From Rhodopseudomonas sp. BR0M22 (GTDB taxonomy: Bacteria; Pseudomonadota; Alphaproteobacteria; Rhizobiales; Xanthobacteraceae): 38,327 nt of DNA. Made by a program: the position numbers and the translations under genes. The notes beneath the pieces are model-generated. The model was not told where the DNA came from. It did not search any database and was given only the letters and a program-made list of their open reading frames with translations. Below are positions 8,436-17,953 of the stretch, in pieces. Within the stretch, counting starts at the first letter, position 1; every line of letters begins with the position of its first letter. Where the stretch lies: NCBI RefSeq assembly GCF_010907035.1, contig NZ_QUMK01000054.1, positions 1-38,327 on the forward strand, in the 5' to 3' direction.

Positions 8436-10544
8436 TCAGAACACGATGCGATAGCTGGCCGAAAGCCAGGTGAGGTTGCGGTTTGTCTGGTTGGAGGTGT
8501 TCACCATGATCAGCCCGTCGCCGGGGCCGAGGCGGTAGCGCAGGCCGAGGCCGGCGCGGCCCCAGTCCTGCTTCACATTGCCGCCGTCGAACGCGAAGTT
8601 CGACAGGCCGAGGATCTGGCCGGTCGTCGCCGCGCCGGTGCGCTCGAAGCGGTGGGCGTATTCGAGCCGCGTCACCAGGCCGAGCTGCTCGGTCAGCGGC
8701 GTTAGCATGTCGCCGCCGATGCGCGCCACCGTGGAGTTTTCATGCGAAGCGTCGAACCGCACCGGGAAGCTGCCGCCGGTCTCGATGTAGGCATCGAGCC
8801 GCGTGTTGAGATAGGTGATGCTGGCATAGGGCGAGAACCCGGTCTTGCCGAAGCGTAACGCGTCCTGCCAGTCGAGCCGGGCGCGGGCGCCTGCGGTCAG
8901 CGTGGCGGTGCTGCCGAACGAGATGTCCTGGGAGTTGGCGTTGAGATAGCCGCGGCGGATATCGGCTGTACCCCAGTTGAGATAACCGGTGACGGTCGCC
9001 ACCAGGCCGGGGCCGAACAGCATCGAGGCTTCGGGCACCACATAGGTGCCGGTGGTGTTGCTGGCGCCGCCGAGTGCCAGAGGGGTGCGGGAGGCGACAC
9101 CGCCGACGCCGAACTTCACGGTCACGCCGTGCTCGAAGCCATGAGCGATGCCTCCCTCGCCGAGGCCGGAGCCGGCATCGAGTCCGCCGCCGCCACCGGC
9201 GACCGCGACATCGCCGGCGGTCCATACCGCCGAGCGTCCCGGCGCCAGCAGCGTGGTCAGCGGCGAGGAGTGCGCGCCGTTGACGATCATATCGCCGGTC
9301 TGCAGCTGCGGCGCGGTGCGCGGCGTGCCGCCCAGGCTCGCCTGGAAATTCACCACATCCATCAGGCCGGCCGCGGCGACGAAGGGCGCTGGCTGCGAAG
9401 GCGTTACACCGGGGGTGGTCGGCGGCGGCGTGGTCACTGGCGTCTGTGTGACGCCGACCGGCCCGCGCGCGATAAAGGGATGGCCATTGGCCAACTCACC
9501 GACGATGGTCGTGCCATCCGCAGAAATTCCACGAGCCGCGACGGTCACGTCTGTCGGGATAGTGGCGCCGTTGTTGCGCAGCCATTGCTCGACGGTGATC
9601 ATGCCGGTGGCCTGGGTCCAACGGATGGCGCGTGAAGTACCGGTGGAGTCGGCGTTGGCTTGGCCTACCACGACATCACCGTTGGCATTGACCGCAAGAG
9701 CCTCGGACCGGAGGCCGCCATTGAGCATGCCAAGAGACACCATACCCCCGGTCTGCGTCCACCGGAATGCGGTGCTGGCGTTTCTGTTGGCGCCGTCATT
9801 TGCAACACCGACCACGACGCTGCCGTCGGAGTTGACGCCTTGAGCCTGGGACGTATTTCCACCATTCAGCATGCCCAGAGAGGTCATGCCGCCGGCCTGC
9901 GTCCAGCGAAATGCGGTGTTACGCGTCTGACTGGCGCCATCGTAAGCAGAACCCACCACAACGCTGCCATCGGCGCTAACCGCCAAGCCCTGAGAGAAAG
10001 GGCCCCCGTTCATCATCCCGAGACTGACAATGCCGCTGGCCGCCGTCCACCGAAAAGCGGTATTCCTATTGGCATTTGTGCCGTCTTGCGCCGTTCCGAC
10101 CACGACGCTGCCGTCGCCGCTGACGGCATTTGCGGAGGAACTATTCCCACCATTTAGGGTTCCGAGGCTGACGATGCCGCCCGCCTGTGTCCAGACAAAC
10201 GCACGATAACGCGAACTGCCGTCCCGCGCCAAACCGACCACGACGTTGCCATCGGCACTCACGCCGTAGGGGGTTGTCGCGTTGCCATTGTTCAGGTTGC
10301 CGAGGTCGGTCATGCCTCCCGCCTGGGTCCAGCGCCACCCTGTCGAGGTCGTGCTTGTGTTCGTGAAGCCGACCACGACCGATCCGTCCGCATTGACGGC
10401 GAACGCAGACCCGCTATTGGGTGACGTTGACCCTAGGAGGTCAGTTAACGCCGCGGTTTGCGCCAACGCGGAGGAGGCGATCACGCTACTGGCCAGTGCC
10501 GTCCCAGCCCACAGGCCCAACGATGATCGGTTTGTGCACGGCAT
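8436..10544 (-). CDS. HAF-repeat autotransporter-like outer-membrane protein
   Basis: A 702-residue exported protein. Residues 1-29 are a Sec signal peptide (cleavage near SALA|Q). Residues ~47-360 contain six clear HAF-type repeats plus a degenerate seventh. Each unit is 46-49 residues with the pattern A-V-S-x-D-G-S-V-V-V-G ... A-F-R-W-T-Q-A-G-G-M-x-S-L-G-x-L-N-G-G; the DGxVVVG cores fall near residues 53, 98, 144, 192, 240 and 288. A Pro/Thr-rich hinge (about 365-385) leads to a ~270-residue C-terminal region with alternating polar/apolar strands, ending in the aromatic residue Phe (SASYRIVF), typical of an autotransporter beta-barrel. I infer a surface-exposed beta-propeller-like passenger. 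Function is unknown. It is a single gene unit with an odd palindrome upstream at 10626-10641. Confidence 0.85.
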   Translation of the reverse strand: MPCTNRSSLGLWAGTALASSVIASSALAQTAALTDLLGSTSPNSGSAFAVNADGSVVVGFTNTSTTSTGWRWTQAGGMTDLGNLNNGNATTPYGVSADGNVVVGLARDGSSRYRAFVWTQAGGIVSLGTLNGGNSSSANAVSGDGSVVVGTAQDGTNANRNTAFRWTAASGIVSLGMMNGGPFSQGLAVSADGSVVVGSAYDGASQTRNTAFRWTQAGGMTSLGMLNGGNTSQAQGVNSDGSVVVGVANDGANRNASTAFRWTQTGGMVSLGMLNGGLRSEALAVNANGDVVVGQANADSTGTSRAIRWTQATGMITVEQWLRNNGATIPTDVTVAARGISADGTTIVGELANGHPFIARGPVGVTQTPVTTPPPTTPGVTPSQPAPFVAAAGLMDVVNFQASLGGTPRTAPQLQTGDMIVNGAHSSPLTTLLAPGRSAVWTAGDVAVAGGGGGLDAGSGLGEGGIAHGFEHGVTVKFGVGGVASRTPLALGGASNTTGTYVVPEASMLFGPGLVATVTGYLNWGTADIRRGYLNANSQDISFGSTATLTAGARARLDWQDALRFGKTGFSPYASITYLNTRLDAYIETGGSFPVRFDASHENSTVARIGGDMLTPLTEQLGLVTRLEYAHRFERTGAATTGQILGLSNFAFDGGNVKQDWGRAGLGLRYRLGPGDGLIMVNTSNQTNRNLTWLSASYRIVF
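9461..10406 (-). repeat. Tandem ~140-147 bp repeats encoding HAF motifs
   Basis: Within the autotransporter-like gene, a unit of 46-49 codons recurs six to seven times. The DNA copies share blocks such as the codons for DGSVVVG and for FRWTQAGGM, while intervening bases differ. The array could gain or lose units by recombination, but the copies are already diverged, so it looks old rather than freshly expanded. Confidence 0.8.
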
Positions 10545-10625
10545 TGGACGCAGTCTCGGTATGAATCAAAAAGGGGCGGCACCCGAGCAATATCGACCAC
10601 CAGCATGCGCCAGCAAGCGAATACC

Positions 10626-10641
10626 GTTCCGTATTCGGAAC
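10626..10641. promoter_or_regulatory. Palindrome upstream of the autotransporter-like gene, possible operator
   Basis: GTTCCG-TATT-CGGAAC is a perfect inverted repeat lying about 80 bases upstream of the start of the gene ending at 10544. It overlaps a second palindrome (CGAATAC...GTATTCG). The position fits an operator or dimeric regulator site. No regulator can be named from the sequence, and it could be coincidental. Confidence 0.3.
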
Positions 10642-10735
10642 AATTCGCGTGTCATCTGCGCTGAGCGGATTCCCGGTTACACGCACGGAACTGTGGCCAC
10701 TCGCATCACGCGAGGAACGCGCCGTCAGACCGTTT

Positions 10736-11395
10736 TTAGCGATGCCCGAAGATCGCCGACCCCACCCGCACATGGGTGGCGCCGAACTGGATGGCGGTGG
10801 CGAAGTCGGCGCTCATGCCCATCGACAGTTTCGACAGCCCGTTGCGTTTGGCGATCTTCGCGCACAGGGCGAAATGCGGCGCCGGAGCCTCATCGACCGG
10901 CGGGATGCACATCAGCCCAGCGATCGTCAGACCCCACCGCTCGCGGCAGGCCACCAGAAAAGCGTCGGCATCCTGCGGCGCGATGCCGGCTTTCTGCGGC
11001 TCCTCGCCGGTGTTGATCTGCACGAACAGGTCGACCTTGCGGCCAGCCTGCGGCAGTACCTTGCTCAAAGCCTCGCACAGACTGTCGCGATCGACCGAGT
11101 GGATCGCATCGAACAGCGCGACCGCGTCCTTGGCCTTGTTGGACTGCAACGGCCCGATCAGGTGCAATTCGGTGCCGGGATATTCCGCCACCAATGCGGG
11201 CCATTTGCCCTTGGCTTCCTGAACCCGGTTTTCGCCGAACACCCGTTGGCCCGCCGCCAGAACAGGCCGGATCGCATCGGCCTCGAAGGTCTTCGACACT
11301 GCGATCAGCGTCACCTCGCTGCGTTCGCGACCCGCGTCCCTGCAGGCGCGAACAATCTCGGCCTCGACTGTCGCCAGATGATCGGCCGCACTCAT
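10736..11395 (-). CDS. YggS/PROSC-family pyridoxal phosphate homeostasis protein
   Basis: A 219-residue protein of the single-domain alanine-racemase-fold family that binds PLP and buffers its free level. It is not an active racemase. The PLP-binding lysine is K35 in LIAVSKT. The other family blocks are FGENRVQEAKGKW, LHLIGPLQSNKAKDAV, VDLFVQINTGEEPQKAG, LSMGMSADFATAI and the C-terminal HVRVGSAIFG phosphate-binding loop. I chose the ATG at 11395 because the protein then aligns with the usual start ~35 residues before SKT; an ATG at 11428 would add 11 residues, and the frame extends further without homology. It is divergent from the diguanylate cyclase gene. Confidence 0.93.
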   Translation of the reverse strand: MSAADHLATVEAEIVRACRDAGRERSEVTLIAVSKTFEADAIRPVLAAGQRVFGENRVQEAKGKWPALVAEYPGTELHLIGPLQSNKAKDAVALFDAIHSVDRDSLCEALSKVLPQAGRKVDLFVQINTGEEPQKAGIAPQDADAFLVACRERWGLTIAGLMCIPPVDEAPAPHFALCAKIAKRNGLSKLSMGMSADFATAIQFGATHVRVGSAIFGHR

Positions 11396-11565
11396 CGCGT
11401 CTCGGCCCTCTGAAGCCTGCGCAGACATGGTGAAAGCAACGTAAACGGTGCGAAATGTGCGGTGAGATCTCTCACGACTAGGCTTTCGGTCAAATTGTAA
11501 CGATTCGCGGAAAGGCTTTTTGAAGCCTTCCACCTAGGATGATTGCGGGGGGTCGAGGGGCAACG

Positions 11566-13239
11566 ATGTCACGCATCGCAATCGTCCGCAAGAAAGCCAA
11601 GCTCAGAGACTTGCTCGGCATCCGAGCCAGGCTGACGATCCTGGCGCTGATCCTGGTGTGTCCGCTGATGCTGGACCGGGTGCGCCTGCTTGAGCAGACC
11701 CGGGCCGCCCAGTTCGCCGGGATGGCCAAGGAGCTGTCGACGCTGGCGCAGCGCACGGCCGACGCCGAACGAGAGGTGATGTCCTCGGTCGAGGCTGTGC
11801 TGAAATCCGCCGCCTATGTGCATGCATCGGCCTCCCAGGCAGGACGAAGCTGTAGCATTCTGCGTGCGAGCCTGCGGGTCGATCTGCCGTCGATTCGGAT
11901 GTTGATGGTCGCCGATCCGGACGGAATCGTGCGCTGCTCGACCGCCTCGACGTTCGTCGGCAGCGATATCAGCGACCGTCCGTATTTCCGGAAGGCACTC
12001 GAAACGCACGATTTTATCGTCAGCGATTTTCTCGTCGGGCGACACACCCAAAAGGGCACGATCCTGGCCGCCTATCCGGTGTCGGCCATCGACACCGGCA
12101 AGGAAGCCGTCATCGTCGCCGGTCTCAATCTCGACTGGCTGTCCGACATGATGAGCAATCTTGCCGGGCGAACAGGCGTCAGTGCGGCCCTGATCGACGG
12201 CGAAGGCACGGTCCTGGCGACGCCGCCGGACGAACGCAGCCTGATTGGCAAGAAGCTGGACAAACTGGAGCTGCTGCCCGCCATGGCGGAGAACCCGCAG
12301 GGTCGGCAAGCCGCAACCATCCGTGACGAGGCCGGACGATTGCTGTCGATCAGCCGAATTCCCGGGACCAGCGCGCGATTGGTGGTCACCATCGACGAAA
12401 GCAAAGTCTCGGCCGGCATCAATCATGAAATCCGCACCGCCTATCTGCAGCTCGCCCTGGTCTGCCTGTTCGTGCTGCTGGGCGCCTTGATCGCGGCGGA
12501 GCGGCTGATCGTCCAGCCGATTTCGGTGCTGACTGCGGTTGCCAAGAGATTTGCGGCGGGCGATTGGTCGGCCAGGGTCGCTCGCAAGGGGCTGCCCTCG
12601 GAATTCGTGCCGCTGGCGCGCGCCTTCAACGCGATGGCGGCCCAGCTCGGACAGCGCGAACGTGAGCTGGTCGCCAACAACAGCCGCCTCAGCGTAATGG
12701 CGTCAATGGATCTGCTCTCCGGGCTCGCCAACCGGCGCGGATTCCAGAGCCGGCTCGAGGTCGAATGGCTGAAGGGCCAGCAGACCGGACACCGGCTGGC
12801 GCTGATGATGATCGACGTCGACCACTTCAAGCTGTTCAACGATTCCTACGGCCATCCCGAAGGCGATGCCTGCCTCAGCCGGATCGGCGAGACGCTTGCG
12901 GCGGTCGCCAACCAGACCGATGGTTTCGCCGCGCGGTATGGCGGCGAGGAATTCTGTCTGCTGCTTCCGGAAACCGGGACGGCCCGGGCCATTCAGGTCG
13001 GTGAGCTGGTGCGCGCCACGATCGAGCAGCTTGCGCTGCCGCACCGAACCAGCGCATTCGAGCGCGTCACGGTCAGCATCGGCGTTGCCTGCACGCTGCC
13101 GAGCGAACAGGCCTCACCGGCGGAGCTGGTCGAGGCGGCCGACGCCGCGCTGTACGCGGCCAAGCATCGCGGCCGCAACAATGTGGTCGAGCACGGCTTC
13201 ACCCGTGCGGCCGGCGGCGCGGTGGCGTTAGCGAGCTGA
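11566..13239 (+). CDS. Membrane diguanylate cyclase: dCache sensor, HAMP, GGDEF
   Basis: A 557-residue signalling enzyme predicted to make cyclic di-GMP. Two membrane helices (about 22-37 and 294-315) flank a ~250-residue periplasmic region of dCache type (DRPYFRKALETHDFIVSDF is the diagnostic stretch). After the second helix comes a HAMP linker (VQPISVLTAVAKRFAAGDWSAR), then the GGDEF domain with MIDVDHFKLFNDSYGH and the active-site GGEEF at 459-463. The inhibitory RxxD I-site expected just before this is absent (QTDG at that position), so product inhibition by that route is unlikely. I prefer the ATG at 11566, which has GAGGGG five bases upstream, over the one at 11539. The sensed ligand is unknown. 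The gene stands alone, divergent from yggS. Confidence 0.93.
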   Translation: MSRIAIVRKKAKLRDLLGIRARLTILALILVCPLMLDRVRLLEQTRAAQFAGMAKELSTLAQRTADAEREVMSSVEAVLKSAAYVHASASQAGRSCSILRASLRVDLPSIRMLMVADPDGIVRCSTASTFVGSDISDRPYFRKALETHDFIVSDFLVGRHTQKGTILAAYPVSAIDTGKEAVIVAGLNLDWLSDMMSNLAGRTGVSAALIDGEGTVLATPPDERSLIGKKLDKLELLPAMAENPQGRQAATIRDEAGRLLSISRIPGTSARLVVTIDESKVSAGINHEIRTAYLQLALVCLFVLLGALIAAERLIVQPISVLTAVAKRFAAGDWSARVARKGLPSEFVPLARAFNAMAAQLGQRERELVANNSRLSVMASMDLLSGLANRRGFQSRLEVEWLKGQQTGHRLALMMIDVDHFKLFNDSYGHPEGDACLSRIGETLAAVANQTDGFAARYGGEEFCLLLPETGTARAIQVGELVRATIEQLALPHRTSAFERVTVSIGVACTLPSEQASPAELVEAADAALYAAKHRGRNNVVEHGFTRAAGGAVALAS

Positions 13240-13437
13240 GGTCGCCCGGCGGGTCGCCGGGCTTGCGCCATCCCATTGACCCGACACCTTGTTTCGTGGC
13301 CTATTCCGCGCGCTTCGCGCGCGATTTGACCCGAGCCCCCGCACCGGTTGGCGACCTCGGCCGCGCCTTGTTTTCCGCCCTGCTGATCCGCGCTCGAACC
13401 GGCCGGCCGCCTTTCTGATGTTTCGAATCCTGATCTC

Positions 13438-16062
13438 ATGAGCAACGAACGATACAACGCCCGCGAATCCGAGCCGAAATGGCAGGCGAAATGGGACGAG
13501 GCGAAGATTTTCGCCACCCGTAACGACGACCCGCGCCCAAAGTATTACGTGCTGGAGATGTTCCCCTATCCGTCGGGACGGATCCACATGGGCCACGTCC
13601 GCAACTACACCATGGGCGACGTGGTGGCGCGGACGATGCGGGCACGCGGCCACAACGTGCTGCATCCGATGGGCTGGGACGCGTTCGGACTGCCGGCGGA
13701 GAACGCCGCGATCGAACGCAAGGTCGCGCCGAAGGCTTGGACCTACGACAACATCGCGGCGATGAAGAAACAGCTCCAGACCATGGGGCTGTCGCTCGAC
13801 TGGGCGCGTGAATTCGCGACCTGCGACCCGACCTACTACAAGCATCAGCAGAAGATGTTTCTCGACTTCCTGAAGGTCGGGCTGGTCGAGCGCGAGAAGC
13901 GCAAGCTGAACTGGGACCCGGTCGATATGACCGTGCTGGCCAACGAGCAGGTGATCGACGGCCGCGGCTGGCGCTCGGGCGCGGTGGTCGAGCTGCGCGA
14001 GATGAACCAGTGGGTGTTCAAGATCACCAAATACGCCCAGGAGCTGCTCGACGCGCTGGATACGCTGGATCGCTGGCCCGACAAGGTCCGGCTGATGCAG
14101 CGCAACTGGATCGGCCGCTCCGAAGGCCTGATGGTGCGGTTCGCGCTCGATAGCGCGACCACGCCGGCCGGCGAGACCGAGCTGAAGATTTTCACGACCC
14201 GCCCCGACACGCTGTTCGGCGCCAAGTTCATGGCGATCGCGGCCGACCATCCGCTGGCGCAGGCCGCAGCGGCGAAGGACCCGAAGGTCGCGGCGTTCAT
14301 CGAGGACTGCAAGAGGCGCGGCACCGCGCAGGCCGAGATCGATACCGCCGAGAAGCAGGGCATCGACACCGGCATTCGCGCCGCGCATCCGTTCGATCCG
14401 AACTGGAAGCTGCCGGTCTATGTCGCCAACTTCGTGCTGATGGAATACGGCACCGGCGCGATCTTCGGCTGCCCGGCGCACGACCAGCGCGACCTCGACT
14501 TCGTCAACAAGTACCAACTCGGCAACACCCCGGTGGTCTGCCCCGAAGGTCAGGACCCGGCCAGCTTCGTCATCACCGACGAGGCTTATGACGGCGACGG
14601 CCGTATGATCAATTCGCGGTTCCTCGACGGCATGACGATCGCGGACGCCAAGGAAGAAGTCGCCAAGCGGCTGGAGACGGCGCAGCTCGGCGGCGCGCCG
14701 GTCGGCGAGCGCAAGGTCAACTTCCGCCTGCGCGACTGGGGTATCTCGCGTCAGCGCTATTGGGGCTGTCCGATCCCGATCATCCACTGCCCGACCTGCG
14801 ACGTGGTGCCGGTGCCGGACGCGGATCTGCCGGTGGTGCTGCCGGAGGACGTGTCGTTCGACAAGCCGGGCAATGCGCTCGACCATCACCCGACCTGGAA
14901 GCACGTCACCTGTCCGCAATGCGGCGGCAAGGCGCAGCGCGAAACCGACACCATGGACACCTTCGTGGACTCGTCCTGGTACTTCGCGCGCTTCACCGAT
15001 CCGTGGAACACCGAAGCGCCGACCACGCCGGACGTCGTCAACCGGATGTTGCCGGTCGATCAGTATATCGGCGGTGTCGAGCACGCGATTTTGCATCTGC
15101 TGTACAGCCGCTTCTTCACCCGGGCCATGAGGGCTGCCGGCCACGTCGCCTTGGACGAGCCGTTCAAGGGCATGTTCACCCAGGGCATGGTGGTGCACGA
15201 GACTTACCGGACCGCCGATGGCCACTTCGCCTCGCCGGCCGAGATCTCGATCACGGTCGAGGGCGATTCGCGGAAGGCGACGCTGCTCGACGGCGGCACG
15301 CCGGTCGAAATCGGCCCGATCGAGAAGATGTCGAAGTCCAAGCGCAACACCGTCGATCCCGACGAGATCATCGGCACTTACGGTGCCGACACCGCGCGCT
15401 GGTTCATGCTGTCGGATTCGCCGCCGGACCGCGACGTGATCTGGAGCGAGGAAGGCGTCAAGGGCGCGTCGCGCTTCGTGCAGCGGCTGTGGCGGATGGT
15501 GAACGATGCGGCCCCGATCGCCGCTTCGGCTCCGGCCGAACGGCCGGCGAGCTTCGGCGCCGATGCGCTCAGCTTGCGCAAAGCCGCCCATGGTGCGCTC
15601 GACAAAGTGCTGTCCGGCATCGAGCGGCTCGCCTTCAACGTCAGCCTGGCGCATATCCGAGAGTTCTCGAATACCCTCGGCGACGTGGTGGCGCGGTCCC
15701 AGACGCCCTCGCCCGATCTCGCCTGGGCGATCCGCGAATCGACCGTGATCCTGGTGCAGCTGTTCCACCCGATGATGCCGCACCTCGCCGAGGAATGCTG
15801 GACGGTGCTCGGCCAGACCGGCCTGGTGTCCGAGGCGCTGTGGCCGCGGATCGAACCGGATCTCCTGGTCGAGGACAGCATCACCCTGCCGGTTCAGGTC
15901 AACGGCAAGAAACGCGGCGAGGTGACGGTGCCCCGGGACGCCCCGACCGGCGAAATTGAGGCTGCCGTTTTGGCGCTCGATGCGGTAAAACAGGCCCTGG
16001 GTGACAAGCCCGTCCGCAAGGTGATCGTGGTTCCGCAGAGGATCGTGAATGTCGTCGGCTAA
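13438..16062 (+). CDS. leuS: Leucine-tRNA ligase
   Basis: An 874-residue class Ia aminoacyl-tRNA synthetase that charges tRNA-Leu with leucine. The HIGH motif appears as HMGH at residues 50-53 within [16 protein letters not shown]. The KMSKS loop is at 630-634 (EKMSKSKRN). Between them are the CP1 editing domain ([12 protein letters not shown], and [15 protein letters not shown] with the conserved editing aspartate) and a Zn-ribbon-like CPTC/CPQC region around HCPTCDVV and TCPQCGGK. The C-terminal anticodon-binding domain ends VPQRIVNVV. Length is normal. The start of lptE lies inside its last 14 bases, so translation of the two is probably coupled. Confidence 0.98.
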   Translation: MSNERYNARESEPKWQAKWDEAKIFATRNDDPRPKYYVLEMFPYPSGRIHMGHVRNYTMGDVVARTMRARGHNVLHPMGWDAFGLPAENAAIERKVAPKAWTYDNIAAMKKQLQTMGLSLDWAREFATCDPTYYKHQQKMFLDFLKVGLVEREKRKLNWDPVDMTVLANEQVIDGRGWRSGAVVELREMNQWVFKITKYAQELLDALDTLDRWPDKVRLMQRNWIGRSEGLMVRFALDSATTPAGETELKIFTTRPDTLFGAKFMAIAADHPLAQAAAAKDPKVAAFIEDCKRRGTAQAEIDTAEKQGIDTGIRAAHPFDPNWKLPVYVANFVLMEYGTGAIFGCPAHDQRDLDFVNKYQLGNTPVVCPEGQDPASFVITDEAYDGDGRMINSRFLDGMTIADAKEEVAKRLETAQLGGAPVGERKVNFRLRDWGISRQRYWGCPIPIIHCPTCDVVPVPDADLPVVLPEDVSFDKPGNALDHHPTWKHVTCPQCGGKAQRETDTMDTFVDSSWYFARFTDPWNTEAPTTPDVVNRMLPVDQYIGGVEHAILHLLYSRFFTRAMRAAGHVALDEPFKGMFTQGMVVHETYRTADGHFASPAEISITVEGDSRKATLLDGGTPVEIGPIEKMSKSKRNTVDPDEIIGTYGADTARWFMLSDSPPDRDVIWSEEGVKGASRFVQRLWRMVNDAAPIAASAPAERPASFGADALSLRKAAHGALDKVLSGIERLAFNVSLAHIREFSNTLGDVVARSQTPSPDLAWAIRESTVILVQLFHPMMPHLAEECWTVLGQTGLVSEALWPRIEPDLLVEDSITLPVQVNGKKRGEVTVPRDAPTGEIEAAVLALDAVKQALGDKPVRKVIVVPQRIVNVVG

Positions 16063-16612
16063 GCCCTCGGGGCTCAAGAAGTTCGCCGTCCGGTTGGCGT
16101 TGGCCGTCGCGCTGGCGGCGCCGGTCGCCGGCTGCTTCCACCCGATGTACGCCGATCGCGGCGACGGCTCGCCGACGCTGCGGGACAAGCTTACGGCCAT
16201 TGAGGTGCCGCCGCTCGACATTCCGAACGGCTCCCGCAATGCCCGCCTCGGCGTCGAGCTGCGCAACAAGCTGATGTTCAAGCTGTACGGCAGCGCCACC
16301 GGCGCTCCGCCGCTCTACACCTTGAAGATCTCGCTCTCGACGTCGCGATCGTCGCTGATCGTCGATCCCAGCACGCAGCTTCCGACGATCGAGAACTACG
16401 CGATCGACGCCAGCTACGAGCTCAAGGACATCGCCACCGGCAAAACGGTAATGAGCGGCAACACCTTCTCGCGCGTCGAATACGACATTCCGGGGCAGTC
16501 GCAGCGCTTCGCCCGCACCCGGGCCGGCCGCGATGCCGAAGACCGCGCCGTGCAGGAAATCGCCGAGAACATCAACACCCGGCTGGCTTCGTTCTTCTAC
16601 GCCGGCATGTGA
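16049..16612 (+). CDS. lptE: LPS-assembly lipoprotein LptE
   Basis: A 187-residue outer-membrane lipoprotein that plugs the LptD barrel and helps deliver lipopolysaccharide to the cell surface. A lipoprotein signal peptide (KK, then an Ala/Leu-rich core) ends in the lipobox VAGC with Cys29 as the lipidated residue. FHPMYADRG follows, matching the LptE N-terminus. The body has the family's [19 protein letters not shown] and [14 protein letters not shown] segments, and ends with the [17 protein letters not shown]-type helix. It overlaps leuS by 14 bases and precedes holA, the usual leuS-lptE-holA arrangement in proteobacteria. Confidence 0.93.
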   Translation: MSSAKPSGLKKFAVRLALAVALAAPVAGCFHPMYADRGDGSPTLRDKLTAIEVPPLDIPNGSRNARLGVELRNKLMFKLYGSATGAPPLYTLKISLSTSRSSLIVDPSTQLPTIENYAIDASYELKDIATGKTVMSGNTFSRVEYDIPGQSQRFARTRAGRDAEDRAVQEIAENINTRLASFFYAGM

Positions 16613-16668
16613 GCCGCGATTCCACCGCGCACGCGGTGCTGGTTCAGGTTCGGCTCTGGCGCTGAGTG

Positions 16669-17700
16669 ATGGTTGCTTTACGCGGCAAAGACGCCACTTC
16701 GTTTCTGGCCCGGCCCGATGCGGCCCGCCCGATCGTGCTGCTGTACGGACCGGACGCCGGCCTCGTGCGCGAACGCGCCGATGCGCTGATCGCCGCCTCG
16801 CTCGACGATCCCAAAGATCCATTCGCATTGGTTCGGCTCGACGGCGACGAACTCGCGTCCGAGCCGTCCCGTCTGGTCGACGAAGCCCTCGCGATTCCGA
16901 TGTTCGGCGGACGCCGCGCGATCCGGGTTCGCGCCGGTTCGCGCAGTTTCGTCGCCGGCGTCGAAGCGCTGATCGCCTCGCCGCCAAAGGAATGCCGGGT
17001 GGTGATCGAGGCCGGCGACATCAAGCCCGACAACGCGCTCCGCAAGGCCTGCGAAAAGGCCACCACCGGCGCGGTGGCGATCGGCTGCTACCCGGACGCC
17101 GAAGCCGACATCGCCCGGCTGATCGACGACGAGCTGCGCGGATCGAATCTACAGATCGCCAAAGATGCGAAGGCGGTGCTGACGACGCTGCTCGGCGGCG
17201 ACCGCCAGGCCTCGCGCAATGAACTGCGGAAGCTGACGCTGTACGCGCACGGCAAAGGTGAAGTCACGCTCGACGACGTGATCACCTGTGTGTCCGACGC
17301 ATCCGATCTCAAGCTCGACGCGATCGTCGACGCTGCGTTCTCGGGCAAGCCGGTCGTGGTCGAGACTGAGTTCGCCAAGGCCATGGTGGCCGGCACCTAT
17401 CCGGGCCAGATCATCCTGGCGGCGCAGCGCCACGCGGCGTTTCTGCACAAGACGAGCCTGGTGGTCGAAGGCGGCACGCCGGCCGCCGTGGTGCTCGATT
17501 CAGGATTCCCGCGGCTGCATTTCTCGCGCAAAGCCGCGGCCGAGGCGGCGCTGCGCAATCTCTCCGCCGCACGTCTCGCGCAGATCATCGAGCAGCTCGC
17601 CGGCGCCGCACTCGAAACCCGTCGCCAGGCCACGCTCGGCGCTGCGATAGCCCAGCGCACGCTGCTGTCGATCGCGGTCAGCGCGCGGCGACGGAGTTAG
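16669..17700 (+). CDS. holA: DNA polymerase III subunit delta
   Basis: A 343-residue clamp-loader subunit that opens the beta sliding clamp. It has the N-terminal AAA+-like fold with VLLYGPDAGLVRERADAL, where GPD replaces a true P-loop as usual for delta, which does not bind ATP. Then come the GGRRAIRVR strand and the helical C-terminal collar (ETEFAKAMVAGTYPGQIILAAQRHAAFLHK). GTG at 16666 directly precedes the ATG at 16669; I use the ATG. It follows lptE after 56 bases and closes the leuS-lptE-holA unit. A large inverted repeat lies just downstream. Confidence 0.93.
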   Translation: MVALRGKDATSFLARPDAARPIVLLYGPDAGLVRERADALIAASLDDPKDPFALVRLDGDELASEPSRLVDEALAIPMFGGRRAIRVRAGSRSFVAGVEALIASPPKECRVVIEAGDIKPDNALRKACEKATTGAVAIGCYPDAEADIARLIDDELRGSNLQIAKDAKAVLTTLLGGDRQASRNELRKLTLYAHGKGEVTLDDVITCVSDASDLKLDAIVDAAFSGKPVVVETEFAKAMVAGTYPGQIILAAQRHAAFLHKTSLVVEGGTPAAVVLDSGFPRLHFSRKAAAEAALRNLSAARLAQIIEQLAGAALETRRQATLGAAIAQRTLLSIAVSARRRS

Positions 17701-17768
17701 TTGGTATCATCCGTAGTGCTGAGCGCAGCGAAGCCCACCCGGCTCGCCACACGAGACCCCTCTCGTTC

Positions 17769-17912
17769 GTCATTCCGGGGCGCCGCGCAGCGCGAGCCCG
17801 GAATCCATACTCCCGGCGCTCGTGAGAGCGCACGGCGGTGGATGACGAACCATTGACGGCAGTGGTTATGGATTCCGGGCTCGCGCAGCGTAGCTGCGCG
17901 CCCCGGAATGAC
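17769..17912. repeat. Large palindromic intergenic repeat between holA and parB
   Basis: The left arm (17769-17809, GTCATTCCGGGGCGC ... CGGAATCCATA) is nearly the reverse complement of the right arm (17867-17912, TATGGATTCCGGGCTCGCG ... CCCCGGAATGAC), separated by about 57 bases. It lies between the convergent ends of holA and parB. The motif resembles dispersed palindromic elements scattered through Bradyrhizobium-type genomes. As RNA it would fold into a long hairpin and could end or protect transcripts from both sides. Nothing suggests coding. Confidence 0.8.
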
Positions 17913-17953
17913 AACGAGAGATCGTCGCCTCAGGCGACCAAGAACAACGCGAA

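Noticed and set aside
13228-16299. A 1023-residue open frame on the minus strand opposite leuS and lptE
   Set aside because: It mirrors confidently identified genes on the other strand, has low-complexity His/Arg/Asp-rich composition typical of antisense frames in GC-rich DNA, and shows no domain.
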